In this document: positions 24,878 through 33,764 of the stretch, piece after piece
Position numbering within the stretch: the first letter of the stretch is position 1
Layout of the letters: each line of letters opens with the position of its first letter
Assembly (NCBI GenBank): GCA_902781315.1
Contig: CACZIT010000038.1
Coordinates: 1 to 49,998 of the forward strand
Direction of reading: 5' to 3'
Origin: an uncultured Prevotellaceae bacterium
GTDB lineage: Bacteria; Bacteroidota; Bacteroidia; Bacteroidales; Bacteroidaceae
Length of the DNA stretch: 49,998 nucleotides
Position numbers and translations under genes: made by a program
The notes under the pieces: model-generated
What the model was told of the DNA's origin: nothing
Seen by the model: only the letters and a program-made list of their open reading frames with translations
Databases searched by the model: none

Positions 24878-25366
24878 ATGACACAACTAGAACAAAAATT
24901 CTCGCAAACTGTCAGAGAACAGAAGAGCACCATCTACACCGTGTGCTACATGTTCTCGAAGGATGCCGACGAAGTGAACGACCTCTTTCAGGAAGTACTG
25001 ATCAACCTCTGGAAGGGATTTGAAAGCTTTGAGGGCCGCAGCGATATCCGTACGTGGGTTTATCGCGTGGCACTGAACACCTGCATCTCGCTCGACCGCA
25101 AGAAGAAGCGCCGCCAGCAGGCCGAACGGCTGACCATGGACATCAACCTCTTTGAAGACCACGACGAGGACACGCGCCAGGTGGCCCTGCTCCACAAGCG
25201 CATCTCGCTGCTGCAACCCTTCGACCGCGCCATCGTGCTGCTGTGGCTCGAAAACCTCTCCTATGAGGAAATCGGCCAGATCGTAGGCATATCGGCCAAG
25301 AACGTCAGCGTGCGCCTCTATCGCATCCGTGAACAACTGAAACAAAGCAACAAGGTAACAAAGTAA
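24878..25366 (+). CDS. ECF RNA polymerase sigma factor
   Basis: 162 residues from ATG 24878 (MTQLEQKFSQTVREQKSTIY). Region 2 includes DADEVNDLFQEVLINLWKGF (residues of about 29-48) and RTWVYRVALNTCI. Region 4 has the HTH LSYEEIGQIVGISAKNVSVR (about 130-149). No C-terminal extension is seen. The last codons, NKVTK, are encoded by a GTTAC-type repeat. The next gene, 19 bp downstream, encodes a four-helix membrane protein that may be its anti-sigma factor. ECF factors of this type usually respond to envelope signals, and envelope genes lie on both sides. Confidence 0.93.
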   Translation: MTQLEQKFSQTVREQKSTIYTVCYMFSKDADEVNDLFQEVLINLWKGFESFEGRSDIRTWVYRVALNTCISLDRKKKRRQQAERLTMDINLFEDHDEDTRQVALLHKRISLLQPFDRAIVLLWLENLSYEEIGQIVGISAKNVSVRLYRIREQLKQSNKVTK

Positions 25367-25385
25367 CTCATTAACAAAGAAAATT

Positions 25386-25976
25386 ATGGAAACAATGAAT
25401 GATTTCGAACTCAGCAACATGCGCCAGCAAATGGAAACCCTGAAGAAGAAACTGAGCGCTCAGGAAATAGTGAACGACCGCCTTATCCGCCGCTCCATGC
25501 GCGACACCGCCGGCAGCATCAGCCGCCGCTACTGGATTCTCATAGTCGTCGCCGTGCTCATGGTGCCCTATGGCTACTGGGCCTTCGTCATGCTTGCCGG
25601 CTTCTCCGTGGCCTTCTGGATTGCCACCAGCGTGTTCATGCTCGTCTGCGCCGGCGCCACGTTCTACAACAGCAGTGCTGTGCGCAATAGCAACATCATG
25701 AGCAACGACCTGCTTGATGTGCGCCGCCGCATGGCCCGCGCCAAGAAGTTCGAGAACCAGTGGCTGCTCTTCAGCATCCCGCTGCTGCTCGTCTGGCTCG
25801 GATGGTTCTTCTATGAGGCCTATCAGCAGGGCGGCTACGAGGGCCAGGGACTCATCTATGCCGGCATCGTAGGCGGCGCCATCGGCGCCATCATCGGCTT
25901 CCGCATGCACTTCAAGACGCAGCGCCAGTATCAGGAGATTCTCGACCAGATAGAAGACCTCGAAGACGCCAGGTAA
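25386..25976 (+). CDS. Four-helix membrane protein, possible anti-sigma partner
   Basis: 196 residues from ATG 25386 or 25395. An N-terminal cytoplasmic coiled coil (SNMRQQMETLKKKLSAQEIV) is followed by two membrane pairs at about residues 50-70, 75-95, 128-146 and 154-174. It ends with a short charged helix (YQEILDQIEDLEDA). It is co-transcribed with the ECF sigma factor. There is no classical zinc-binding anti-sigma motif. The partner role is inferred from position and topology. Confidence 0.6.
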   Translation: METMNDFELSNMRQQMETLKKKLSAQEIVNDRLIRRSMRDTAGSISRRYWILIVVAVLMVPYGYWAFVMLAGFSVAFWIATSVFMLVCAGATFYNSSAVRNSNIMSNDLLDVRRRMARAKKFENQWLLFSIPLLLVWLGWFFYEAYQQGGYEGQGLIYAGIVGGAIGAIIGFRMHFKTQRQYQEILDQIEDLEDAR

Positions 25977-26042
25977 GGGGTGAAAAACTGTTAAATAGCC
26001 GAAAACACCTATGCGTATTGCATAATTATAAAAAAATTGTTG

Positions 26043-26050
26043 TACCTTTG
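26043..26050 (+). promoter_or_regulatory. Promoter -7 box before the DUF4468 gene
   Basis: TACCTTTG (exact TAnnTTTG) with TTG at 26018, 22 bp upstream. It gives a leader of about 135 nt. Confidence 0.55.
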
Positions 26051-26093
26051 CCAGTGTTTGAAACATTTATCATTATGAAGAAATTTCATCCTA

Positions 26094-26143
26094 CGCTTTC
26101 TCCGCCCGGCAAAAGCAGGGGGGAGAAAGCGTTTCGTTTTCTT
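26094..26143 (+). terminator. Leader hairpin before the DUF4468 gene
   Basis: Stem CGCTTTCTCC / GGAGAAAGCG (26094-26103 and 26122-26131), then TTTCGTTTTCTTT. It lies between the promoter at 26043 and the gene at 26193. A small frame (ATG 26075 to TGA 26150, 25 codons, MKKFHPTLSPPGKSRG...) runs through the hairpin. It may act as an attenuator. Confidence 0.5.
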
Positions 26144-26192
26144 TATTGGTGATGAAGTCACGAAAAAAGAGTTATAACAAAAAAAGAAAAAA

Positions 26193-26927
26193 ATGAGAAA
26201 GACTAAGTTATGGGTGCTGGCCGCCATCCTCATTTTCTGCGGCGCAATGGGTGTGCAGGCACAAGTCATGAAGACTGCCGACCTGGAAAAGTATGCCAAG
26301 CAGCGCTACGGCGATAAGTGGCTCGACGCTGCCGCCAACCTGGCCAGCAGCCTCGTGCTCGACAAGAACGAATCGCTCACCTATCAGCAGGTCATCGAGG
26401 CACCGGGAAAGACCAAGGAACAAATCTACCTGACGCTGAACTACTGGGCCACCGCCACCTTCAAGGACAACCAGGCCATCACGCTCAACGACAAAGAGGC
26501 CGGCTGCATCATCATCTCGTCGACCATTCCCGCCATCGCCCAGCACACGGGCACCATCAACAAGTACTCGGTCAGCATCACGCCCGTCATCAGAATCGAC
26601 ATCAAGGAAGGGCGCGTGCGCGTCACCTACACCGTGCAGAGCTACGACATCCTGGCCGACATCAGCGGCGGATGGCTCAGCCCCATCACGGCCGACGAGC
26701 GCACCTTCGGCGACTCGAAGCGCAAGAAGGACGACAAGACCAACGCCAATCTCTACGACGAGCAGTGGGAGATTGCCCACCACTACCCCTTCGTGGAGAA
26801 AGATTCGAAGAAGCGCACCTGTGCCAAGGCGCTCGTCATGACCCACGCCTACTCCAACGCCATCATCGACAAGGTGGAGGAAGCCCTGAAGAACGGCATC
26901 GTGGGCAACGACGATGAAGACTGGTAA
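26193..26927 (+). CDS. DUF4468 (TBP-like fold) secreted protein
   Basis: 244 residues with a signal peptide (MRKTKLWVLAAILIFCGAMG, then VQAQ). Residues of about 45-165 match DUF4468: SLTYQQVIEAPGKTKEQIYL, NYWATATFKDNQAITLNDKE, GCIIISSTI, then IDIKEGRVRVTYTVQSYDIL. This domain is a small alpha/beta fold common in Bacteroidetes exported proteins and of unknown role. The leader has a hairpin that may attenuate transcription. The S8 protease gene follows 53 bp later without its own clear promoter. Confidence 0.8.
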   Translation: MRKTKLWVLAAILIFCGAMGVQAQVMKTADLEKYAKQRYGDKWLDAAANLASSLVLDKNESLTYQQVIEAPGKTKEQIYLTLNYWATATFKDNQAITLNDKEAGCIIISSTIPAIAQHTGTINKYSVSITPVIRIDIKEGRVRVTYTVQSYDILADISGGWLSPITADERTFGDSKRKKDDKTNANLYDEQWEIAHHYPFVEKDSKKRTCAKALVMTHAYSNAIIDKVEEALKNGIVGNDDEDW

Positions 26928-26980
26928 GCGAGGCGCTGGAGAAAAACTGCAATCATTATTTCATCTTATTAGTAAAAACT

Positions 26981-29149
26981 ATGAAAAAAATACTTTCTCT
27001 TTGGTTCATGTTGGCCGTTGCCTTGGTGGCAATGGCTCAGGGGAAGCTGACCCCGCAGGCACAAATCAGCATTGCGAAACAAAAGACTCACGCCACTCGC
27101 AGCGGTCAGCAGCTGGCTCCCGCTGAGGGCGGAAAGAAGGTGATGCTCGTGGTGAAGGTTTCAGCCGAGAACGCTGCCCAGACCTTCCGCCAGATGAAGG
27201 CTGCCGGTGCCGTGGTGCGCACGAAACTGGGCCAGCAGGCCACCGTGAGCATTCCCGCCGACAGCGTGCCCGCACTGGAGCGCATTGAGGGCGTGCTGCG
27301 CATCGACTCGGGCCACAAGGGCCGCCTGAAGACCGACAAGGCCCGCCAGGCCACGGGCGTCAGTCTGCTGAATGGCCCCACGCTGCCCGACGGCGCCACC
27401 CTCTATTCGGGCAAGGGCGTGAACATCTGCCTCGTTGACGTCGGCATCGACTTCCAGCACCCGGCCTTCAAGGACAGCCAGGGCCGCAGCCGCATCAAGT
27501 GTGTCTATCTGAACAACAGCGACGAGGGCCGCAAGTTCACCGTGAGCGACCCCGAGGCCGGCGACTACACCTTCCCTGGTTCGGTGTTCGACACGCCGGA
27601 GCTCATAGCCAGTCTGACCACCGATGTGATCGGTGAATACCACGGCACCCACACCGCAGCCATTGCCGCAGGCACCCTCTCGCCGCAGGGATTTGGCGGC
27701 ATGGCACCCGACGCCGACCTGGTGCTCATTCCCGCAGGATACTTCGACGAGGACCTCTATGACGATGAAGAAGACGTCATTGAGGAAGCCATCGCCTTTG
27801 CCGTGGCCTATGCCAACCAGAGCGACCAGCCCACCGTGCTGAGCGCCAGCCTGAACAGCCACGCTGGAGCCCACGACGGTTCGAGCAGCGTCACACAGGC
27901 CATCGAGGCTGCCTCGGAGAGCCTCATCCCCGTGTTCTCGGCAGGCAACGAGGGCGGCTACCCCATCCACCTCTACCAGAAGTTCACGTCGGACAAGAAA
28001 TCGGTGAAGACGCTCATGCTGGGCATCATGGACGATGACTTAGGATATCACGAAATGATGAACATGACCAACGTGACGGGCATTACCCGTACAGGCAGCC
28101 AAGTGAGCGTGCAGCTCGCGCTGAAGTCGGTTTCCAAAATAGGATCGCTGAAGACCGTGTGGCAGTCGGAGCCCGTCACCGCCACGCTGGGCGGCGACAT
28201 GGAGTCGCAGATTGTTTCGAGCGACGACGACACCACGCTGGGCAAATACTTCGACGGCGAGGTGGCACTGGCAGCAGGTGACAATGGCGACGGCCGACTG
28301 GCCGTCAGCGTCATGGCAGAAGGTGGCACCGACCCGACTGGAATGATCGAGATGTATCTCTTCGAACTGATCATCAGCGGCGAGGACGGCACCGAAATCG
28401 ACCTCTGGGACGACTATGCAGGCTTTGGCGGCAGAAACTACATCGGACTGTCAGGCTACGAAGACGGCGACAGCGACATCTCGGGCGGCGACTGGACGTC
28501 GACAGAGCGCGTCGTCAGCGTGGGAGCCTACTGCACCAACACGTTGCAACGCAACTACGATGGAACCACCACCGACACCTCCAAGCCTGAGGACGAGGAC
28601 GAAGAGCCCTTCGTGCAGGGCGACATTGCCTGGTTCTCCAGCTACGGCGAGTCGTTCAACGGTGTCGCACAGCCCACGGTCTGCGCACCGGGCGTCAACA
28701 TTGTGTCGGCCATGAGCCAGTATGTCATCGGCGATGACGCCGACGAGAGCATGCTCTGGCAGGGTGGCGCCTACACCGCCGAGAGCGGCACGTCGATGGC
28801 CTGCCCCGTGGTGGCCGGCATCGTGGCACTGTGGCTCGAGGCTGCCCCCACTCTTTCGCTCGACGAAGTGAAGGAAGTGATGGCCAACTCGTCTGACAAC
28901 GACAGCTACACATCCGGCAACCCCATTCGCTGGGGCTACGGCAAAATAAACGCCAAAGGCGGCATCGACTACATCAACGACCGCATCAGCGGCATCGCCA
29001 ACAATACAGCAAATAGCAGCAGGCTGACCGACGACGGCATCTACGACCTGAGCGGACGCAGAGTCTCGGTGTCCTCTGCCTCCTCTGTGACCTCCGTGCT
29101 CCCCAAGGGCATCTACGTGCGCAACGGCCGCAAGTTTGTAGTGAAGTAA
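26981..29149 (+). CDS. Secreted subtilisin-family (S8) protease with T9SS tail
   Basis: 722 residues with a signal peptide (MKKILSLWFMLAVALVAMAQ). A propeptide-like region ends near residue 120. The catalytic triad is intact: Asp in NICLVDVGIDFQHP (about 152), His in GEYHGTHTAAIAAG (about 223), and Ser in SGTSMACPVVAGIVALW (about 605). A large insert between His and Ser is beta-rich. The C-terminus is a Prevotella-type T9SS tail (IYDLSGRRVSV, then LPKGIYVRNGRKFVVK). It should be exported and surface-bound or released. It ends in a shared strong hairpin terminator at 29221. Confidence 0.92.
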   Translation: MKKILSLWFMLAVALVAMAQGKLTPQAQISIAKQKTHATRSGQQLAPAEGGKKVMLVVKVSAENAAQTFRQMKAAGAVVRTKLGQQATVSIPADSVPALERIEGVLRIDSGHKGRLKTDKARQATGVSLLNGPTLPDGATLYSGKGVNICLVDVGIDFQHPAFKDSQGRSRIKCVYLNNSDEGRKFTVSDPEAGDYTFPGSVFDTPELIASLTTDVIGEYHGTHTAAIAAGTLSPQGFGGMAPDADLVLIPAGYFDEDLYDDEEDVIEEAIAFAVAYANQSDQPTVLSASLNSHAGAHDGSSSVTQAIEAASESLIPVFSAGNEGGYPIHLYQKFTSDKKSVKTLMLGIMDDDLGYHEMMNMTNVTGITRTGSQVSVQLALKSVSKIGSLKTVWQSEPVTATLGGDMESQIVSSDDDTTLGKYFDGEVALAAGDNGDGRLAVSVMAEGGTDPTGMIEMYLFELIISGEDGTEIDLWDDYAGFGGRNYIGLSGYEDGDSDISGGDWTSTERVVSVGAYCTNTLQRNYDGTTTDTSKPEDEDEEPFVQGDIAWFSSYGESFNGVAQPTVCAPGVNIVSAMSQYVIGDDADESMLWQGGAYTAESGTSMACPVVAGIVALWLEAAPTLSLDEVKEVMANSSDNDSYTSGNPIRWGYGKINAKGGIDYINDRISGIANNTANSSRLTDDGIYDLSGRRVSVSSASSVTSVLPKGIYVRNGRKFVVK

Positions 29150-29220
29150 ACATGCTGCTGCATTTCCCGCCTGAGGCGGGCATTGGCCATAGACCTGCAG
29201 AAACACTGCTTTATAAAAGG

Positions 29221-29257
29221 AAAATGAGTGAAATTGCTCGGCAATTTCACTCATTTT
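29221..29257. terminator. Shared terminator between convergent S8 and U32 genes
   Basis: Perfect 17-bp stem (AAAATGAGTGAAATTGC / GCAATTTCACTCATTTT) with a TCG loop. The ends are A/T rich on both strands, so it can work both ways. Confidence 0.8.
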
Positions 29258-29262
29258 GTTTA

Positions 29263-30502
29263 TCAAATCAACTCATTTTCCTTCACCAGCTTAAAGAGCT
29301 TGTCGCTCGGGCGAATCTTCCCGCTCACGGGAATGGCTACGCGACTGCCTTGGGGAGCCTCGCTGACGGGACGTCCGTCATCGTCGTGAATCTCGGTGGC
29401 GGTGAGATACATCACACCCGTTGTGGGTCCAGTGACGAGCAACTTGTCGCCCACCTTGAACGTGTTGGCATCCACCGTGAACTCGGCCACGCCAATCTTC
29501 GAGAAATACTTCACGCCACGACCAATGTAGACCTTCCTTTCGGTGGCACAGGAGCCGTACGTCTTGTTCCATTCTCCAAGCCGCTGACCCTGATAGTAGC
29601 CGTCCCAGAAGCCACGGTTGAACACGCGAGCCAGACGCTCGTCCCACTCGTCCTTGCGGGCTTCGGTGAAGAGAGGCTCGGGCCCCTGACACCCACCTCA
29701 CGACCGTATAGACGTATTCCGGACCGCGGGCACGGCCCTCAATCTTGAACACGCGCACGCCGGCCTGCATCAGGCGGTCGATGAAGCGGATGGTCTTCAG
29801 GTCCTTCGGACTCATCAGGTATTTGTTGTCCACTTCAATCTCGTTGCCGGTCTCGGCATCGGTGAGGATGTAGCTGCGGCGGCAAATCTGGATGCACTCG
29901 CCGCGGTTGGCCGAGCGGTTGGCATCGTGCAGGCTCATGTAGCACTTGCCCGAGACAGCCATGCACAGCGCACCGTGGCAGAACATCTCGATCCTGACCA
30001 GCTCGCCGCGCGGACCGCGTATCTGCTGCTCGAGAATCTGCCGGTGAATCTCGCTCACCTGGTCGATGTTCAGCTCGCGCGCCAACACCACCACGTCGGC
30101 AAACTGGGCGTAGAACTTCAGCGCCTCGACATTCGAGATGTTCAGCTGCGTCGAGAGGTGCACCTCCACGCCGCGCTCCAGGCAGTACTGCATCACGGCG
30201 ACGTCGCAGGCAATGACGGCCGAGATGCCGGCCTCGCGGGCAGCGTCGACAATCTGATGCATCGTCGGGATGTCGCCGTCGTAGATGATGGTGTTCACGG
30301 TAAGGTAGGTCTTCACGCCTGCCTCACGGCACGTCGCGGCAATCTCGCGCAGGTCGTCAATCGTGAAATGATTGGCCGAGTGGGAGCGCATGTTCAGCTG
30401 ACCGATGCCGAAGTAGACGCTGTCGGCACCTGCCTGCAGCGCAGCCACAAGGGAGTCGCGCGAACCGACGGGCGCCATGATTTCAAAGTCTTTCACGTTC
30501 AT
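29263..30502 (-). pseudogene. U32 family peptidase (YegQ-like), frame-shifted
   Basis: It starts at ATG 30502 (MNVKDFEIMAPVGSRDSLVA). The N-terminal two thirds are a normal U32 domain: AGADSVYFGIGQLNMR, SNVEALKFYAQFADVVVLAR, IEMFCHGALCMAVSGKCYMS, RSANRGECIQICRRSY and VFKIEGRARGPEYVYTVVR. Right after VVR, near 29690, the frame is lost. The C-terminal part (EARKDEWDERLARVFNRGFW ... to 29263) continues in another frame. About a dozen expected residues are missing and replaced by TGGGTGTCAGGGG, a scrap of the palindromic element found elsewhere. U32 proteins of this kind act in tRNA or cofactor hydroxylation or collagen-type proteolysis. It is either a true pseudogene or an assembly error at a repeat. 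Confidence 0.85.
29683..29697. repeat. Remnant of the palindromic element at the U32 frameshift
   Basis: CCCCTGACACCCACC is identical to 19878-19892 in the left arm of the element in the TonB receptor gene. It lies exactly at the frame break. Confidence 0.5.
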
Positions 30503-30534
30503 AGCTAACGTTTCTCTCTGTATTCTTGGGTTAA

Positions 30535-30573
30535 AAGTGAAAAAAAGGGGCAGTCCGTTTCTGCAGACTGCCC
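30535..30573 (-). terminator. Terminator after secDF
   Basis: Stem GGGCAGTCCG / CAGACTGCCC (one wobble) with a run of T on the minus strand, 75 bp past the stop. Confidence 0.8.
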
Positions 30574-30648
30574 ACTTCTTATGTATGATTGCCCGGGCAC
30601 GCATACCTTATTATATGATGCGTGCGCACGTATGCGTGTGCGAGATTC

Positions 30649-33600
30649 TTATGCCTCGGCGGGCAGCTCCTCCTTGATCTTGCGACCCATCACGCGGTAG
30701 GCGATAGGCGAAGCAATGAAGATAGACGACAGCGTACCGAAGATAACACCCAGCGTCATAGCGAAGGCAAAGCCCTTGATGCTGCTACCACCGATGAACA
30801 GGATGCAGAGCAACACGATCAACGTAGAGAGCGAGGTGTTGATAGTACGAGCCAGCGTCTGGTTGATGGAGTCGTTGAACACCTGCTGGATGTCCTGTTT
30901 CGGATGCAGGCGGAGGTTCTCACGGATACGGTCGAACACCACCACCTTATCGTTGATAGAGTAACCGATCACCGTCAGCACGGCACCGATGAACGTCTGG
31001 TCGACCTCGAGCGAGAACGGCATGACGTGCTGCAGGAGCGAGAACAGACCGATGACGGTCAGGGCGTCGAACACCAGGGCGGCGGTAGAACCAACCGAGA
31101 AGGCGACGTTGCGGAAGCGCAGCAGGATGTAGAGGAAGATGGCGATCAGGGCGATGAACACGCTGATGAAGGCTCCGTGAGTGATGTTCTTAGCAATCGA
31201 CGGACCCACCTTCGTAGAGCTGATGATGGAGCCACCCTCGCGGATGTCAGGGTTCTTAAACGATGCCACATCGGCCTGGCTCACCAGACCGGCCTTCTTC
31301 AGACCTTCGTAGAGCATTTCCTCAGCCTCGTCGTCGACGGTGGGGCTGTTCGACTCAATCTTGTAGTTGGTCGACATACGGATGGTCTTGTTGTCGGTAC
31401 CCAGTGCCAGGGCGCTGGTGTTGCAGCCGGGGAATGTCTCGGCGAGCACGCCACGCACCTGCTCAGGCTCTACGGGGTTCTCGAACTGGATGACGTAGTT
31501 GCGACCACCGGTGAAGTCGATGCTGCGGCTCAGTCCCATCGTAGCGAGGCTGATGGCAAACACGGCGATGGCAGCGCAAACCACCCAACGGGTTGTCTTC
31601 CAAGCCGACATGAAGCGGTACTTGGTGCCCTGCATGAGGTTCTTCGAGAAGTTGGTGCAGAACGTCAGGTTGAGCCAACGGTCCTTGTTCATCTGGTGCT
31701 CGTAGACCAGGCGAGTGAGGAACACGGCAGTGAAGAACGAGCAGATGATACCGATGATCCAGGTCGTAGCGAAGCCGCGGATGGGACCTGTACCGAAGAG
31801 GTAGAGGATGACACCGGTGATGATAGAGGTGAGGTTGGAGTCGAAGATGGCCGAGAAGGCATTGTCGTAACCGGCGGCGACGGCCTGCTTGATGCGCTTG
31901 CCGGCGCGAAGCTCTTCCTTGATGCGCTCATAGATCAGCACGTTGGCGTCGACAGCCGTACCGAGCGACAGCACCATACCGGCGATACCACTCATCGTCA
32001 GGGCTGCCGAGAAGGAAGTCAGAATACCCAGCGTGAAGAAGATGTTCACGAGCAGGGCGAGGTTAGCCATCATACCCGGGATGATATTGTACATCAGGAC
32101 CATGTAGATCATCAGCAGCACGAAGGCAATGATGAACGAGATGATACCCTGCTGGATAGACTGGGCACCGAGCGTAGGACCTACGACCTCTTCCTGCACG
32201 ATGCGTGCGGGTGCGGGCATACGTCCGGACTTTAAGGTGTTGGCCAGGTCCTTGGTGTCCTCAATGGTGAAGTTACCAGAGATAGACGACTGACCGCCGT
32301 CAATCTCGCCATTGACGCGAGGAGCCGAATAGACGACGCCGTCGAGCACGATGGCGATAGCCTTACCCACGTTAGCCTTGGTCAGGGCAGCCCAGCGGCG
32401 AGCACCCTCGGTGTTCATCGACATCGATACCTCGGGGGCACCGGTCAGGTGGTTGAACTGGTCGCTGGCATCGGTGACCACATCACCCTCCAGGGGAGCG
32501 CGGCCAGAAGTGCTGGTGACCTTGATGGCATAGAGTCCGAAGATGTTCTTGGAGGTCACACCGTCTTCGGGCTTGGCACTCCAGAGCAACTTGCAGTCAG
32601 AGGGAATGATCTGCTTGGCCAACTCGGAATAGATGATCTTGTCGATCTCAGCAGTATCGCGAACGTTGGCATAGCCCACGAGCGAGAGCGAACCGCTGCC
32701 AGTGGTCTGCAGCATAGCGAGCAGCGGGTGCAGCTTCTTGGCCTCGGCCATCTCGGCCTCGCTGTTGGCAGCAACACCAGCCTTGTCGGCTTCCTTCTTC
32801 ACCTGGAACTTGGCCTCAGCCTTGGCAGTGTCGGCCTTGGCTTCCTCAGCCTTCACTTCCTCGGCGGCGGGCTCGGCAGCCTTCACGGTGCTGTCGGCCT
32901 TCACGTCGGTACCCTCGTTGGCCACGCGGGCATCAAGCTGCGTGAGGAAGGGAACAATTTCCTCGGCGTTGTAGGTCTCCCAGAACTCCAGGTTGGCCGA
33001 ACCCTGCAGGAGCTTACGCATACGCTCCGGCTCGCGGATACCCGGCATTTCAACCATGATGCGGCCGTCCTGGCCTTCGAGCTTCTGGATGTTGGGCTGC
33101 ACGACACCGAACTTATCGATACGGGTGCGAACCACGTTGAACGAGTTGTCGATGGCCGACTGCACCTCAGCGCGCAGGGCCTTCTCAACGTCCTTGTCGT
33201 TGCTCTGCGGCGACACCTTGCCCTGCAGCTGCTGCGTGGCGAAGATCTCAGCCAGACGGCGGTTGGGGGCATTCTTGTGGAAAGCCTTGATGAACAACGA
33301 GATGAAGTCGTCCTGGCTGGTTTCTTCCTCAGCCTTGGCCTCTTTCATCGACTTCACGAAGTCAGCGTCCTTCTTGTGGTCGGCGAGCATGTCGACAACG
33401 TCGGGCACCGAGATTTCAAGAATGACGTTCATACCGCCCTTCAGGTCAAGACCCAGACCAATCTGAGTCTCGAGGCAGTTCTGATACGAATAGATACCCA
33501 GATACTTCACAGAATCCTTGTAGTCCTGCTGGGCTACGGGGTCAGTCAGCTTGGCGGCCTGCTTGTCGTAGTAGTTCGTGGCGGCCGAGAATGACAAATA

Positions 33601-33660
33601 GAAGATGCTTGCCAGCGTCAGTAGGACAGCTGTTACAATTACAATTCCTTTGTTTTGCAT
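30649..33660 (-). CDS. secDF: Protein translocase SecDF fusion
   Basis: 1003 residues, fusing SecD and SecF as usual in Bacteroidetes. They assist protein export through SecYEG using the proton gradient. TM1 is at residues 6-26. The SecD periplasmic part includes LGLDLKGGMNVILEISVPDV (about 71-90) and VRTRIDKFGVVQPNIQ. The five-helix SecD channel has LGTAVDANVLIYERIKEELR near 571-590. The SecF half starts near residue 690 with SIDFTGGRNYVIQFE and has GYSINDKVVVFDRIRENLR. An Ala/Glu/Lys-rich low-complexity stretch lies at about residues 255-310. It has its own promoter and terminator. Confidence 0.97.
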   Translation of the reverse strand: MQNKGIVIVTAVLLTLASIFYLSFSAATNYYDKQAAKLTDPVAQQDYKDSVKYLGIYSYQNCLETQIGLGLDLKGGMNVILEISVPDVVDMLADHKKDADFVKSMKEAKAEEETSQDDFISLFIKAFHKNAPNRRLAEIFATQQLQGKVSPQSNDKDVEKALRAEVQSAIDNSFNVVRTRIDKFGVVQPNIQKLEGQDGRIMVEMPGIREPERMRKLLQGSANLEFWETYNAEEIVPFLTQLDARVANEGTDVKADSTVKAAEPAAEEVKAEEAKADTAKAEAKFQVKKEADKAGVAANSEAEMAEAKKLHPLLAMLQTTGSGSLSLVGYANVRDTAEIDKIIYSELAKQIIPSDCKLLWSAKPEDGVTSKNIFGLYAIKVTSTSGRAPLEGDVVTDASDQFNHLTGAPEVSMSMNTEGARRWAALTKANVGKAIAIVLDGVVYSAPRVNGEIDGGQSSISGNFTIEDTKDLANTLKSGRMPAPARIVQEEVVGPTLGAQSIQQGIISFIIAFVLLMIYMVLMYNIIPGMMANLALLVNIFFTLGILTSFSAALTMSGIAGMVLSLGTAVDANVLIYERIKEELRAGKRIKQAVAAGYDNAFSAIFDSNLTSIITGVILYLFGTGPIRGFATTWIIGIICSFFTAVFLTRLVYEHQMNKDRWLNLTFCTNFSKNLMQGTKYRFMSAWKTTRWVVCAAIAVFAISLATMGLSRSIDFTGGRNYVIQFENPVEPEQVRGVLAETFPGCNTSALALGTDNKTIRMSTNYKIESNSPTVDDEAEEMLYEGLKKAGLVSQADVASFKNPDIREGGSIISSTKVGPSIAKNITHGAFISVFIALIAIFLYILLRFRNVAFSVGSTAALVFDALTVIGLFSLLQHVMPFSLEVDQTFIGAVLTVIGYSINDKVVVFDRIRENLRLHPKQDIQQVFNDSINQTLARTINTSLSTLIVLLCILFIGGSSIKGFAFAMTLGVIFGTLSSIFIASPIAYRVMGRKIKEELPAEA

Positions 33661-33707
33661 TTTGTTGATTTTATTGTTTGATTATTATTATTTTCATTTT
33701 TAGCGCA

Positions 33708-33715
33708 CAAAGTTA
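33708..33715 (-). promoter_or_regulatory. Promoter -7 box of secDF
   Basis: TAACTTTG on the minus strand (exact TAnnTTTG), 48 bp before the start codon. Confidence 0.55.
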
Positions 33716-33764
33716 CACAATTTTTACCGTTTTCAGAAATTTCTCGCCCTTATTTATTCATTTT

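Noticed and set aside
29378-30604. A full-length 408-codon U32 gene
   Set aside because: After about 29690 the frame no longer encodes U32 sequence; the true C-terminus is in another frame ending at 29263.
30622-32235. A 537-codon plus-strand open frame opposite secDF
   Set aside because: Its composition (His/Asp/Glu/Val-rich) is the mirror of SecDF codons; the minus strand has all SecDF motifs.
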